A stretch of DNA of 64,000 nucleotides, taken from positions 17,071-81,070 of the forward strand of contig NZ_JAKSXX010000045.1 in assembly GCF_022829385.1 (NCBI RefSeq). The letters are read 5' to 3'. Origin of the DNA: Methylobacterium sp. J-070. Lineage in GTDB: Bacteria > Pseudomonadota > Alphaproteobacteria > Rhizobiales > Beijerinckiaceae. Each line of letters starts with the position of its first letter. Within the stretch, counting starts at the first letter, position 1. The notes under the pieces were generated by a model. The model was given only the letters and a program-made list of their open reading frames with translations. It was not told the origin of the DNA and did no database searches. Positions 1 through 8,191 of the stretch are shown in pieces. The position numbers and the translations under genes were made by a program.

Positions 1-207
1 GCCGTGGTGGTGACCGCGGAGGCCTCCTTCCACGCCACCTACGATGCCTGCACGGTCGCGTTCCTCGCCCAGGCCGGCGCCAAGCCCGACGTGATCCAGC
101 TGGCCGACCGGGGCCTGCGCGGCAACGGCCACATGATGATGCTGGAGACCAACAGCGACGCCGTGGCCGACGTGCTGGCCGACTGGATCGCCCGGCGCGT
201 GCGCTAG
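1..207 (+). CDS. alpha/beta hydrolase, C-terminal fragment
   Basis: The reading frame is open from the first base, so the gene starts outside the window and only about 68 residues remain. The end contains GNGHMMMLETN followed by an amphipathic helix (DAVADVLADWIARR), the usual arrangement of the catalytic His and last helix of alpha/beta-fold hydrolases. The substrate cannot be inferred. A 324-bp gap separates it from the TonB receptor, which has its own iron-type control site, so the two are probably independent. Confidence 0.6.
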   Translation, partial: AVVVTAEASFHATYDACTVAFLAQAGAKPDVIQLADRGLRGNGHMMMLETNSDAVADVLADWIARRVR

Positions 208-438
208 GCGCGGCGTCGGCCCCGTGCGGCCGGTCGAGCGGGCTTTAAGGTGACCGAGCCGGGCCATGACGGGCAGGCCGGCGCCGTGTCCGGTGGGAGA
301 CGCCCTGCCCCCTGCCCGCCCCGGCGCTACCAGGGCGTGTCGCTACGGCAACAGCTCTCGCCTGACGGTTCAAGGCCGCTTGCGGCCGCCCGGGGCTGCG
401 CGTAGTCCTGGCAGACGAAACGTCAATAAAAACAGTAC

Positions 439-455
439 TTTATCACAATTCTAAA
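439..455 (+). promoter_or_regulatory. Putative Irr iron-control element (ICE box) upstream of the siderophore receptor
   Basis: TTTATCACAATTCTAAA fits the ICE pattern TTTAGAA-N3-TTCTAAA: the right half-site is exact and the left matches 5 of 7. It lies in an AT-rich island (about 422-456) in otherwise very GC-rich DNA, 76 bp before the receptor start, where a promoter is expected. Irr is the iron-responsive regulator of Rhizobiales and relatives. Apart from this island I see nothing in 208-531. The match is seen directly; regulation by Irr is inferred. Confidence 0.55.
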
Positions 456-531
456 CAGCGCGGCAGCGGCGACGGGAGCGATTCCGGCGAACGCGACCGG
501 CTGCCCCCGGCGTCGCACACGGCCAGGTCCC

Positions 532-2796
532 ATGAGAGTTGCCCACCCCCCTCCCCGCGCCCTGTGCGTCCCCGCGCGTCTCCCGCCGCGCGCCCCCGCT
601 CGCGCCCTGCTCGCCGGCGCCTCGCTCGCCGTCCTGGCTCAGGCGGCGCCGGCCCTGGCCCAGGACGCGACGCCGTCGCGCCGGGCCGGCGTGCAGCTCG
701 AGGAGCTCAGCGTCGAGAGCCAGGGCGGCGGCGCGCCGGTCTCGGCACCCCGCGCCGCTGCGGCCGCGCGGGCGGTGGAGAGCCCCACCGGCCCGATCGA
801 CGGCTACGTGGCGCGCCGCTCGGCCACCGCCACCAAGACCAACACCCCGCTGATCGAGACCCCGCAATCGATCACCGTGGTGGGCCGCCAGCAGCTCGAC
901 ACGCAGAACGCCCAGACCCTGACGCAGGCGACGCAATACGTCGCCGGCACCTACGCGGGCACCTTCGGCGCCGACACGCGCCTCGATTTCTTCCAGCTGC
1001 GCGGCTTCGTGGTCAGCGATTACGGCCTCTACCTCAACGGCCTGCAGCTCCTGAACTACGGCTTCGCCTACAGCCGGGTCGACACGTTCGGACTGGAGCG
1101 GATCGAGGTGCTGCGCGGCCCCTCGGCGGTGCTGTTCGGCGCCGGCAATCCCGGCGGCCTGATCAACCAGATCAGCAAGCGTCCGACCGAGACCCCGTTC
1201 GGGCTGGTCGAGGCCGGCGGCGGCTCCTTCGACCAGCGCTACGCCGCCTTCGACGTCGGCGGCCCGGCCGACGCGGAGGGCCACTGGTTCACCCGGCTCA
1301 CCGGCTATGCCCGCAACGGCGGCACGCAGGTCCAGGGGGCGCCGGACGACAGCTACTACATCGCCCCGGCCTTCACCTATAAGCCGGACGGGTCGACCAA
1401 GTTCACGGTGCTGTCGAGCTTCCAGCACGACAACACGGCGGTGACGGCGAACTTCCTGCCCTATTTCGGCACGGCGCGGCCGACCGTGCTGGGCCTGCGC
1501 ATCCCGCGCTCGCTCAACGTGGGCGATGCCGGCTTCAACACCTACCGGCGCGACCAGGCCTTCATCGGCTACGAGTTCGAGCACGTCTTCGACGACACCT
1601 GGGCGGTCCGCCAGAACGCCCGCTACGCCCACACGCAGAGCTACCAGAATTCCTACATCGGCCAGCTCGGCTACACCGACCCGCTGCAGACGCAGCTCGG
1701 CCGCTACCTGTTCCGGGATTCCGCCAAGGTCGCGCAGCTCGACGTCGACACCCAGGCGGAGGCCAAGTTCTCGGACGGGTTCTTCCGCCACGACTTCCTG
1801 ATGGGCGTGGAGTACCGGAACATCCAGATCCACGACAACCAGGCCTCGGGCTTCCCCGGCCCCGACCTCAACATCCTCGCGCCCGCCTACGGCCCGCAGG
1901 CGGTCTCGGCTTCGCCCTACCTGATCAACGCCGACTCGTTCCAGCAGGTCGGCCTGTACTTCCAGGACCAGATCAAGCTCACCCCGGAGCTGACCCTGAT
2001 CCTCGGCGGCCGTCAGGACTTCGTCCAGAACACCGTCTACGACCGCCTGACGCCGTCGAACACCAACGGCCGCAACGACAGCGCCTTCACCTACCGGGCG
2101 GCGGCGATCTACAATTTCGACTTCGGCCTCGCGCCCTACATCATGTACGCGACCTCTTTCCAGCCCGAGATCGGCAGCGACATCAACAACCGGGCGTTCA
2201 AGCCCGATACCGGCGATCAGGTCGAGGGCGGCGTCAAGTTCGAGCCGCCCGGCCAGGGCTACTTCCTGACGCTGGCGGGCTTCGACATCCACCGCAACAA
2301 CGTGCTCACCCCCAACCCGGTGAACACGATCTTCCAGACGCAGGTCGGCGCGGTGCGCTCCACCGGCTTCGAGGCGCAGCTGGTCGCCAACATCGCCGAC
2401 GGCCTCAACCTCGTCGCATCCGTCACCAAGTTCGACTTCACCACCGTGCGGGATGCCGATCCGGCGCGGGTCGGCAAGATCCCGGTCAACATCCCGCAGA
2501 CGCTCGCCTCGCTGTTTGCCGATTACACCATCCCGGTCGGGCCGTGGCGCGGCTTCGGCTTCGGCGGCGGCGTGCGCTACGTCGGGAGCTCGTTCGCGGA
2601 CGTCTCCAACACCCTGCGGGTGCCCGACTACGTGCTGTTCGACGCGCAGGTGCACTACGATTACGAGAACTGGCGCTTCCAGGTGAACGCGGCGAACATC
2701 GCCGACCGGCGCTACGTCGCCTCCTGCCAGTCGAACGTGTCCTGCTTCTACGGCGACGCCCGGCGGGTGCTGGCGAAGGTCAGCTACAGGTGGTGA
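532..2796 (+). CDS. TonB-dependent siderophore receptor
   Basis: A 754-residue outer-membrane receptor that would import ferric siderophores using TonB/ExbBD energy. A Sec signal peptide (ALLAGASLAVLAQAAPALAQ) ends near residue 44 and is followed by a TonB-box-like stretch (VQLEELSVES). The plug domain (about 105-215) has the siderophore-receptor pattern TPQSITVVGRQQLDTQ and ERIEVLRGPSAVLFG. The rest is barrel strands, ending in the terminal aromatic typical of outer-membrane barrels (SYRW). Length fits the FhuA/FpvA-like group. The ATG start is the first giving a good signal sequence. The Irr-type box upstream suggests induction under iron limitation. No periplasmic binding protein or ABC genes are adjacent. 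The siderophore cannot be named. Confidence 0.93.
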   Translation: MRVAHPPPRALCVPARLPPRAPARALLAGASLAVLAQAAPALAQDATPSRRAGVQLEELSVESQGGGAPVSAPRAAAAARAVESPTGPIDGYVARRSATATKTNTPLIETPQSITVVGRQQLDTQNAQTLTQATQYVAGTYAGTFGADTRLDFFQLRGFVVSDYGLYLNGLQLLNYGFAYSRVDTFGLERIEVLRGPSAVLFGAGNPGGLINQISKRPTETPFGLVEAGGGSFDQRYAAFDVGGPADAEGHWFTRLTGYARNGGTQVQGAPDDSYYIAPAFTYKPDGSTKFTVLSSFQHDNTAVTANFLPYFGTARPTVLGLRIPRSLNVGDAGFNTYRRDQAFIGYEFEHVFDDTWAVRQNARYAHTQSYQNSYIGQLGYTDPLQTQLGRYLFRDSAKVAQLDVDTQAEAKFSDGFFRHDFLMGVEYRNIQIHDNQASGFPGPDLNILAPAYGPQAVSASPYLINADSFQQVGLYFQDQIKLTPELTLILGGRQDFVQNTVYDRLTPSNTNGRNDSAFTYRAAAIYNFDFGLAPYIMYATSFQPEIGSDINNRAFKPDTGDQVEGGVKFEPPGQGYFLTLAGFDIHRNNVLTPNPVNTIFQTQVGAVRSTGFEAQLVANIADGLNLVASVTKFDFTTVRDADPARVGKIPVNIPQTLASLFADYTIPVGPWRGFGFGGGVRYVGSSFADVSNTLRVPDYVLFDAQVHYDYENWRFQVNAANIADRRYVASCQSNVSCFYGDARRVLAKVSYRW

Positions 2797-2880
2797 GGCG
2801 GAGCACCGCGTCTCCGCCGTAGAACCGTGCGGGCCCGAACCGGCGCCGATCAATCCCGGTCCCGGTCCGGGGCCCCCTGC

Positions 2881-2908
2881 CCGCCCGTCCGGGAAGGACG
2901 GGGGGCGG
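2881..2908. terminator. GC-rich hairpin between convergent genes
   Basis: CCCGTCC (2884-2890) pairs with GGACGGG (2896-2902) across a short loop, and CCG (2881-2883) pairs with CGG (2906-2908) outside a small bulge. It sits between the stop codons of the receptor and the convergent small peptide gene, so it could end both transcripts. There is no T-run, so intrinsic termination is uncertain. Confidence 0.4.
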
Positions 2909-2919
2909 AAGACCGTCGA

Positions 2920-3141
2920 TCAGCGCATGTGGCGGCGCATCATGTGATGGCGGCGGTGCATCATGCGATGGCGCATCATCCGCGACTGCATCCGGGCCGT
3001 GCGGTGCATGCCGCCGAAGTTGCTGTTGCCCGTGGCGGCGGCGTTCCGGTCGAGGCCGTCGCCGGGGGCGGCCAGGACCGGGGCCGCCGTCCCGAGGACG
3101 AGGCCGAGGGCGAGCGTGGCGCCGAGAATGATCTTGTTCAT
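2920..3141 (-). CDS. Small secreted Met/His/Arg-rich peptide
   Basis: A 73-residue protein with a clear Sec signal peptide (MNKIILGATLALGLVLGTAA, cleavage near VLA-AP) and a mature part of only about 48 residues. Its C-terminal 25 residues are almost all Met, Arg and His (for example MMRHRMMHRRHHMMRRHMR). Such a tail could bind copper or another soft metal in the periplasm, or an anionic surface, but no function is established. It lies downstream of the cyclase gene on the same strand with a 150-bp gap, so it may have its own promoter. I do not recognise a named family. Confidence 0.65.
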   Translation of the reverse strand: MNKIILGATLALGLVLGTAAPVLAAPGDGLDRNAAATGNSNFGGMHRTARMQSRMMRHRMMHRRHHMMRRHMR

Positions 3142-3291
3142 GGGAAGGTTGTCTCTCCGCGACCCTGCGCCGCGCCGACCGAACGGATTGCGGGCGCTCC
3201 GGTTCCGGACGGGGCCCGGAAACGCGGCGCGACATCCCGCGGCAGGGCCGGAGCCCCGGGGTGCGCGGCCCGGTCCGGACGAAGGGCCGGA

Positions 3292-4611
3292 TCAGGCCCC
3301 CGGATCCGCCGCGACGGCGAACAGGGTCAGCGGCTCGGGCAGGGTCGCCCGCGGCACCGGGACGGCCCTTGTGCCGGCCGGCAGGCCCCCCGGGAGCAGA
3401 TCCAGGAAATCCCCCGAGGCCGCGACCTCGATCTCCGCCGCCTTGGCCTGGGCCTCGATCCGCGACAGGGCGTTCATGGCCGGGCCTAGCACCGTGTACT
3501 CGGCCCGGACCCCGTCGTCGAACACCCCGACCAGGAGGTCGCCCGCGTGCAGGGCGACCACGACCCGCAGGGTGAACTGCCCCTCCGCCGCCCGGGCCTC
3601 GTTGAGGGCGGCGATCCGGCGCCGGATCGACAGGGCGCAGGCCAGGGCCGCCCGGGCCTGCGCGTCGGGGCGGCCGACCACGAACTGCACCAGCACGGCG
3701 TCGCCGACATACTTGTCCACGAGGCCGCCCTGCTCGGCCACCGCGGCCTGCGCGGCCGCCCGGACGGCGAGGAGCGCCGCCACCATCGCCTGGGGAGGAT
3801 GCTCGCGGCTCAGCCGGGAGAAGCCGCGGATGTCGAGGACCATCAGGCAGGCGTGGCGCCGGTGCACGCCCAGGCCGGATTCCCCGTCCTCGGCGGCGAG
3901 GTCGAGGGCGACCGCGTCCGGCACGAAGCGCGCGAGCTGGGTCCGCTCGTGCTCCATCCGCAGGGCCCGGGCCACCGCGGCGCGCAGGCGGGTCGTGCCG
4001 TCGACCACCAGGAGACCCGCCGCCACGAAGGTGGCGAGCCCGGTCACCTGCGCGGTCGGGAAGGTGTCCGGGCCCGGGAACAGCTCCGGGTCGCGCAGGC
4101 CGAGGAGGAAGGCCGCGCCCCAGCAGGCGGTCACCAGTCCGCAGAACAGCTGGGTCTGCGCCACCCGCATGCTCAGGCCGGTCTGGAGCAGGAGCAGGAA
4201 GGCGGGCAGGCGGCTCACCGCGTCGGCGCCGAGCCCTGCGCCGCCACCGGCCATCATGTGCTCGATGATCACGTAGACGGCGAGCCCGGCATTGAGCAGG
4301 GTGCCGGCCCAGCTATAGGCGTTCGCCCCCGGGCCGCCGCTCCGCTCCCGGAGCCCGAACCAGACCGTGCCGAGGCCGTAGAGGCCGAGGATGATCCAGT
4401 GGCTCAGCGCGTGCAGCGAGCCGTCATAGGCCTGGGCCGCCATCAGCAGCACCAGCACGATGACGATGCGCAGGCCGAGCAGGCGCAGGCCGCCCCCCGC
4501 CTGCATGGCGCGCAGGATCGCGGCGTCGTCCTGGGTCGCCTCCGTCCGGCTCTCGGCCGGCGCCCGCGCCAGCCCGGGAAGCCGCGGGCTGCCGACGCCG
4601 CCCGGAACCAT
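3292..4611 (-). CDS. Class III adenylate/guanylate cyclase, membrane-anchored
   Basis: A 439-residue protein. Several hydrophobic helices (roughly residues 45-215) precede a class III cyclase catalytic domain. That domain shows the two metal-binding aspartate motifs, [10 protein letters not shown] and [11 protein letters not shown], and the later [18 protein letters not shown] segment. It would make cyclic AMP (or cGMP) at the inner membrane. The ATG overlaps the TGA of hflX by one base (TGATG), so it is probably translated with hflX. The open frame continues far upstream, but that part is a shadow of hflX. A regulatory input through the membrane domain is likely, but no sensor domain is recognised. 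Confidence 0.85.
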   Translation of the reverse strand: MVPGGVGSPRLPGLARAPAESRTEATQDDAAILRAMQAGGGLRLLGLRIVIVLVLLMAAQAYDGSLHALSHWIILGLYGLGTVWFGLRERSGGPGANAYSWAGTLLNAGLAVYVIIEHMMAGGGAGLGADAVSRLPAFLLLLQTGLSMRVAQTQLFCGLVTACWGAAFLLGLRDPELFPGPDTFPTAQVTGLATFVAAGLLVVDGTTRLRAAVARALRMEHERTQLARFVPDAVALDLAAEDGESGLGVHRRHACLMVLDIRGFSRLSREHPPQAMVAALLAVRAAAQAAVAEQGGLVDKYVGDAVLVQFVVGRPDAQARAALACALSIRRRIAALNEARAAEGQFTLRVVVALHAGDLLVGVFDDGVRAEYTVLGPAMNALSRIEAQAKAAEIEVAASGDFLDLLPGGLPAGTRAVPVPRATLPEPLTLFAVAADPGA

Positions 4612-6023
4612 CAGCCGCCCCGGTCGAGCCGCCGGGCCGCCGCGAAGCGGTTGAGGAAGCGCGGCTCCTTCTCGGGGGCGATCCGGACCGCGAGGTGCAG
4701 CGTGCCGTCGGCCTCGGCGCGGCGGTCCAGCATCTCGGCGTTCTCGTAGAGCCAGTTGAGCGCCGCCCCGTCCTCCGGCGGCAGGACCACCGCGAAGCTC
4801 GACCGGTGGCGCCCGATCCGCGCCTCGATCCGGGCGGCCAGGGCGGCGAGCCCCTCGCCGGTCAGCGCCGAGACCAGGACCGGCGCGGCGCTGTCGCGGT
4901 CGTTGCGGGCCTTGGCCTGGCCGCTGAGATTCAGGAGCCGGGTGCGCTCGTCGTCGTCGAGGAGGTCGGCCTTGTTCCAGACCTCGATGATCCGCTCGGC
5001 ACTGGTCTCGATGCCGAGCTCGCGCAGGACCTCGCCGACATCCTCGGCCTGGGCCTCGGAATCGACGTGGCTCACGTCGCGCACGTGCAGCAGCACGTCG
5101 GCCTCGATGGCGTCCTCCAGGGTCGCCCGGAACGCCGCGATCAGCGGCGTCGGCAGGTCGGAGATGAAGCCCACCGTGTCGGACAGGATCACGGTCTCGC
5201 CGTGGGGCAGCTTGGTCGCCCGGGCGGTGGGGTCGAGGGTGGCGAACAGCATGTCCTTGGCGGTGACCTCGGCCCGGGTCAGGGCGTTGAACAGGCTCGA
5301 CTTGCCGGCATTCGTGTAGCCCACGAGCGCAACGATCGGGTACGGCACCCGCGCCCGGCTCTGCCGGTGCAGGCCGCGGGTGCGCACCACCGCGTCGAGG
5401 TCGCGCTCGATCCGGGTCATGCGCTCCTGGATCATGCGCCGGTCGGCCTCGATCTGGGTCTCGCCGGGGCCGCCAAGGAAGCCGAAGCCGCCGCGTTGCC
5501 GCTCCAGGTGGGTCCAGGAGCGGACGAGGCGGGACTTCTGGTAGGCGAGGTGCGCGTGCTCGACCTGGAGCGTGCCCTCCCGGGTCGAGGCGCGGCGGCC
5601 GAAGATCTCCAGGATCAGCCCGGTGCGGTCGATGACCTTGGCACCCCAAGCCTTCTCCAGGTTGCGCTGCTGCACCGGCGAGAGGGCGCAATCCATCACC
5701 ACGAGGCCGATCTCCCGGGCGCGGATCAGGCCGGCGATCTCCTCGACCCGGCCCTTGCCGAGATAGGTCGAGGGCCGGATCCGCGGCAGGCTGACGGCGA
5801 GGCTCTCGATCACGTCGAGCTCGATCGCGGCGGCGAGCCCGGTCGCCTCGTCGAGGCGCGCCTCGACGGAGCGCGTGGGCACGGCCGGCCCCTGCCCGAC
5901 CCCGTACGCGCCGCGGGCCAGATAGGGACCGATCACCAGCGTATGGGTCGCCGCGGCGATCTCGCCCTCGGGGGCGGCCTGCGCCTGGAGGCGGGCTTCG
6001 CCGGACGTCAGCGTTTCGGTCAT
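4611..6023 (-). CDS. hflX: GTPase HflX
   Basis: A 470-residue ribosome-associated GTPase that in E. coli splits stalled ribosomes under stress. The N-terminal HflX domain has the glycine-rich [19 protein letters not shown] signature (about 178-196). The G domain has Walker [10 protein letters not shown] (235-243), a G3 motif [10 protein letters not shown] and an NKAD G4 motif. The frame stays open to 6167, but the preceding stretch is low-complexity and includes a hairpin, so the ATG at 6023 ([10 protein letters not shown]) is preferred. The order hfq-hflX is conserved in many proteobacteria. Here a cyclase gene overlaps its 3' end. Confidence 0.95.
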   Translation of the reverse strand: MTETLTSGEARLQAQAAPEGEIAAATHTLVIGPYLARGAYGVGQGPAVPTRSVEARLDEATGLAAAIELDVIESLAVSLPRIRPSTYLGKGRVEEIAGLIRAREIGLVVMDCALSPVQQRNLEKAWGAKVIDRTGLILEIFGRRASTREGTLQVEHAHLAYQKSRLVRSWTHLERQRGGFGFLGGPGETQIEADRRMIQERMTRIERDLDAVVRTRGLHRQSRARVPYPIVALVGYTNAGKSSLFNALTRAEVTAKDMLFATLDPTARATKLPHGETVILSDTVGFISDLPTPLIAAFRATLEDAIEADVLLHVRDVSHVDSEAQAEDVGEVLRELGIETSAERIIEVWNKADLLDDDERTRLLNLSGQAKARNDRDSAAPVLVSALTGEGLAALAARIEARIGRHRSSFAVVLPPEDGAALNWLYENAEMLDRRAEADGTLHLAVRIAPEKEPRFLNRFAAARRLDRGG

Positions 6024-6163
6024 ACGGCCTTCGGCGCCGACGGGGGGCCGGCGGCTTCGTTCGAGAAGTCGGACTGCGTGAGATGGGGCGTCGGCGAACC
6101 CGAGCCAAGGCTCGGCGCCGGGGCGTGGGCAGAAATCGGCGCGGGGCCGTTCAGCCGCGCCCC

Positions 6164-6202
6164 GCACGGCGGGGGATCGGGCGAATGCCGATCCCCCCGT
6201 GC
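6164..6202. repeat. Strong hairpin in the hfq-hflX intergenic region
   Basis: The left arm at 6164-6180 and right arm at 6188-6202 form a 15-bp stem with a 2-nt bulge and a 7-nt loop (GCGAATG). It lies 140 bp before hflX and 180 bp after hfq on their strand. It could attenuate read-through from hfq into hflX or stabilise the hfq mRNA end. No U-run follows. Nothing else is seen in 6024-6381. Confidence 0.5.
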
Positions 6203-6381
6203 ACGCCCCCGCAGGGGCTACGATCGTCGCACCTCCGGGCCGGAGACCGACGCCGGCGGCGGAGCGCGACAGGTCCCCTCCCCCGAACCGGAGCGGGAAC
6301 CGCCGCGCCGTTCTCAGGCCGCATCGCCGCCGGCGATAAGTGAATCCGGTCCCCTGCCCGGACCGAAGGATTCGCGCCTTT

Positions 6382-6633
6382 TCACGCCTTCTCGGCGGTC
6401 TCGTCCGGCTCGAACAGCTGCACCGGATGGCCCGGCATGATCGTCGAGATCGCGTGCTTGTAGACCAGCTGCGAATGCCCGTCCCGGCGCAGCAGCACGC
6501 AGAAGTTGTCGAACCAGGTCACCACGCCCTGGAGTTTGACGCCGTTGACCAGAAAGATCGTCAGCGGGATCTTGTTCTTGCGGACATGGTTGAGAAACGT
6601 GTCCTGAAGGTTCTGTGCGCGTTCGCCCGCCAT
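6382..6633 (-). CDS. hfq: RNA chaperone Hfq
   Basis: An 83-residue Sm-like protein that forms a hexameric ring and matches small RNAs to mRNAs. It has the Sm1 region ([39 protein letters not shown]) and the Sm2 signature YKHAISTI. Length and sequence are typical of alphaproteobacterial Hfq with a short C-terminal tail. It sits between ntrX and hflX on the same strand, the usual alphaproteobacterial neighbourhood. Confidence 0.97.
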   Translation of the reverse strand: MAGERAQNLQDTFLNHVRKNKIPLTIFLVNGVKLQGVVTWFDNFCVLLRRDGHSQLVYKHAISTIMPGHPVQLFEPDETAEKA

Positions 6634-6826
6634 CTTCTTGGCCTTCTTGTTGTCCCGGCTCGCTCCGTCCGGGATGGGTATGCCGCGGGCCGGATCGTCC
6701 GATCACCCCGTCCGCCGCCGTGTATACAACATGACGGCGTGAAAGCGTGGGTGCAAGCAACCCCTGTACCCAGGCGATCCATGACGGATCGGCACCGCCC
6801 TCAACGCGTCCCTGTGGCCCCCGCGC

Positions 6827-8191
6827 TCACGGCCCGATGCCCAGGGACTTCAACTTGCGGTGCAGCGCCGAGCGCTCCATTCCGATGAACTCCGCGGTGC
6901 GCGAGATGTTGCCCGAGAACCGCGCGATCTGCGCCACGAGGTACTCGCGCTCGAAGATCTCCCGCGCCTCGCGCAGCGCCAGGCTCATCAGCTTCTCGCC
7001 GCCCGCGCCCCCCGGGGTGGTCGGCACCAGGGCGCCGATCTCGGAGGGCAGCATCTCGGAGGTGACCTCCTGCTCCGGGTCGGCCTGGGTCAGGATCATC
7101 AGCCGCTCGACGTTGTTCTTGAGCTGGCGGACGTTGCCCGGCCAGTTGTGCGACTGCAGCACCGCCATGGCGTCCTCGGCGATCCGGCGCTTGGGCAGGC
7201 CGGTCTGGGACGAGATGTTGTCCATGAAGAACTGGATCAGCTCGGGCACGTCCTCGCGGCGCTCGGACAGGGCCGGCACCCGGATCGGCACCACCGAGAG
7301 GCGGTGGAACAGGTCCTCGCGGAACCGGCCGGCGGCGATTTCGTCCTGAAGATCCCGGGAGGAGGACGAGATGATCCGCACGTCGACATGCACCCGGGTG
7401 GTGCCGCCGACCCTTTGAAAATTCTGGTCGACGAGGACGCGCAGGATCCGGTTCTGGGTCTCGCGGGGCATGTCGGCGACCTCGTCGAGGTAGAGGGTGC
7501 CGCCATGGGCCTCCTCCAGGGCGCCGACGCGGCGGCCGCTCTCGCCCTCGACCCCGAACAGCTCCGCCTCCATGGTCTCGGGCAGGATCGCGGCCGCGTT
7601 GAGGAGCACGAACGGGCCGTTCGACCGGGCCGAGGCCTTGTGCAGGCTGCGGGCGGCGAGTTCCTTGCCGGAGCCCAGCGCCCCGGTGATCATCACCCGG
7701 GCGTTGGTCGGCGCCACCCGGTCGAGGGTCTGGCGGAGCTGGTTGATCGCCAGCGACGCGCCGACGATGCGGTTGGCGTTGCCGGAGCGCGCCGTCAGGT
7801 CGCGGACCTCGCGCCGGAGGCGGGAGGCCTCCAGCGCCCGCTCGGCCACCAGGATCAGCCGGTCGGCCTTGAACGGCTTCTCGATGAAGTCGTAGGCCCC
7901 CGCCTTGATGGCCGAGACCGCGGTCTCGATGTTGCCGTGGCCCGAGATCATCACCACCGGCAGGTCGGGATTGGCCGCCTTGATCAGGTCGAGCACCTGC
8001 AGGCCGTCGAGCCTCGAGCCCTGCAGCCAGATGTCGAGGAAGACGAGGTGCGGCCGGCGCGCCTCGATGGCGGCGAGCGCCTCGTCGGATCCGCCGGCCG
8101 TGCGGCAGCGGTGGCCCTCGTCGTCCAGGATCCCGGCCACGAGGTCGCGGATGTCGGCCTCGTCGTCGACGATCAGGATATCGGCGCTCAT
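6827..8191 (-). CDS. ntrX: Nitrogen-type response regulator NtrX
   Basis: A 454-residue response regulator, partner of NtrY. The receiver domain has DD at 9-10, the phospho-acceptor Asp at 53 (VFLDIW) and the conserved Lys at 105-106 (EKPF). The AAA+ domain has a variant Walker A, GALGSGKE (170-177), and a Walker B-like LYLDEVADMP. The segment after AELFGVEG lacks the GAFTGA loop that contacts sigma-54, as I recall for other alphaproteobacterial NtrX proteins, so it may not act as a classical enhancer-binding activator. The C-terminus is a Fis-type HTH (GNISRTAEFIGMERSALHRK). Its ATG overlaps the ntrY stop (ATGA). Confidence 0.93.
   Translation of the reverse strand: MSADILIVDDEADIRDLVAGILDDEGHRCRTAGGSDEALAAIEARRPHLVFLDIWLQGSRLDGLQVLDLIKAANPDLPVVMISGHGNIETAVSAIKAGAYDFIEKPFKADRLILVAERALEASRLRREVRDLTARSGNANRIVGASLAINQLRQTLDRVAPTNARVMITGALGSGKELAARSLHKASARSNGPFVLLNAAAILPETMEAELFGVEGESGRRVGALEEAHGGTLYLDEVADMPRETQNRILRVLVDQNFQRVGGTTRVHVDVRIISSSSRDLQDEIAAGRFREDLFHRLSVVPIRVPALSERREDVPELIQFFMDNISSQTGLPKRRIAEDAMAVLQSHNWPGNVRQLKNNVERLMILTQADPEQEVTSEMLPSEIGALVPTTPGGAGGEKLMSLALREAREIFEREYLVAQIARFSGNISRTAEFIGMERSALHRKLKSLGIGP

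Noticed and set aside
451..2853. 800-residue open frame on the minus strand opposite the TonB receptor
   Set aside because: Composition (Arg/Val/Asp/His/Gly repeats) is that of an antisense shadow of a GC-rich gene; the plus frame has full receptor motifs.
4612..6108. N-terminal extension of the cyclase frame to 938 residues
   Set aside because: The extension overlaps hflX in another frame and is Arg/Pro-rich without domains; the ATG at 4611 overlapping the hflX stop is natural.
6024..6167. Longer HflX starting at 6167
   Set aside because: The added residues lack family similarity and would cover the intergenic hairpin; ATG at 6023 fits normal length.
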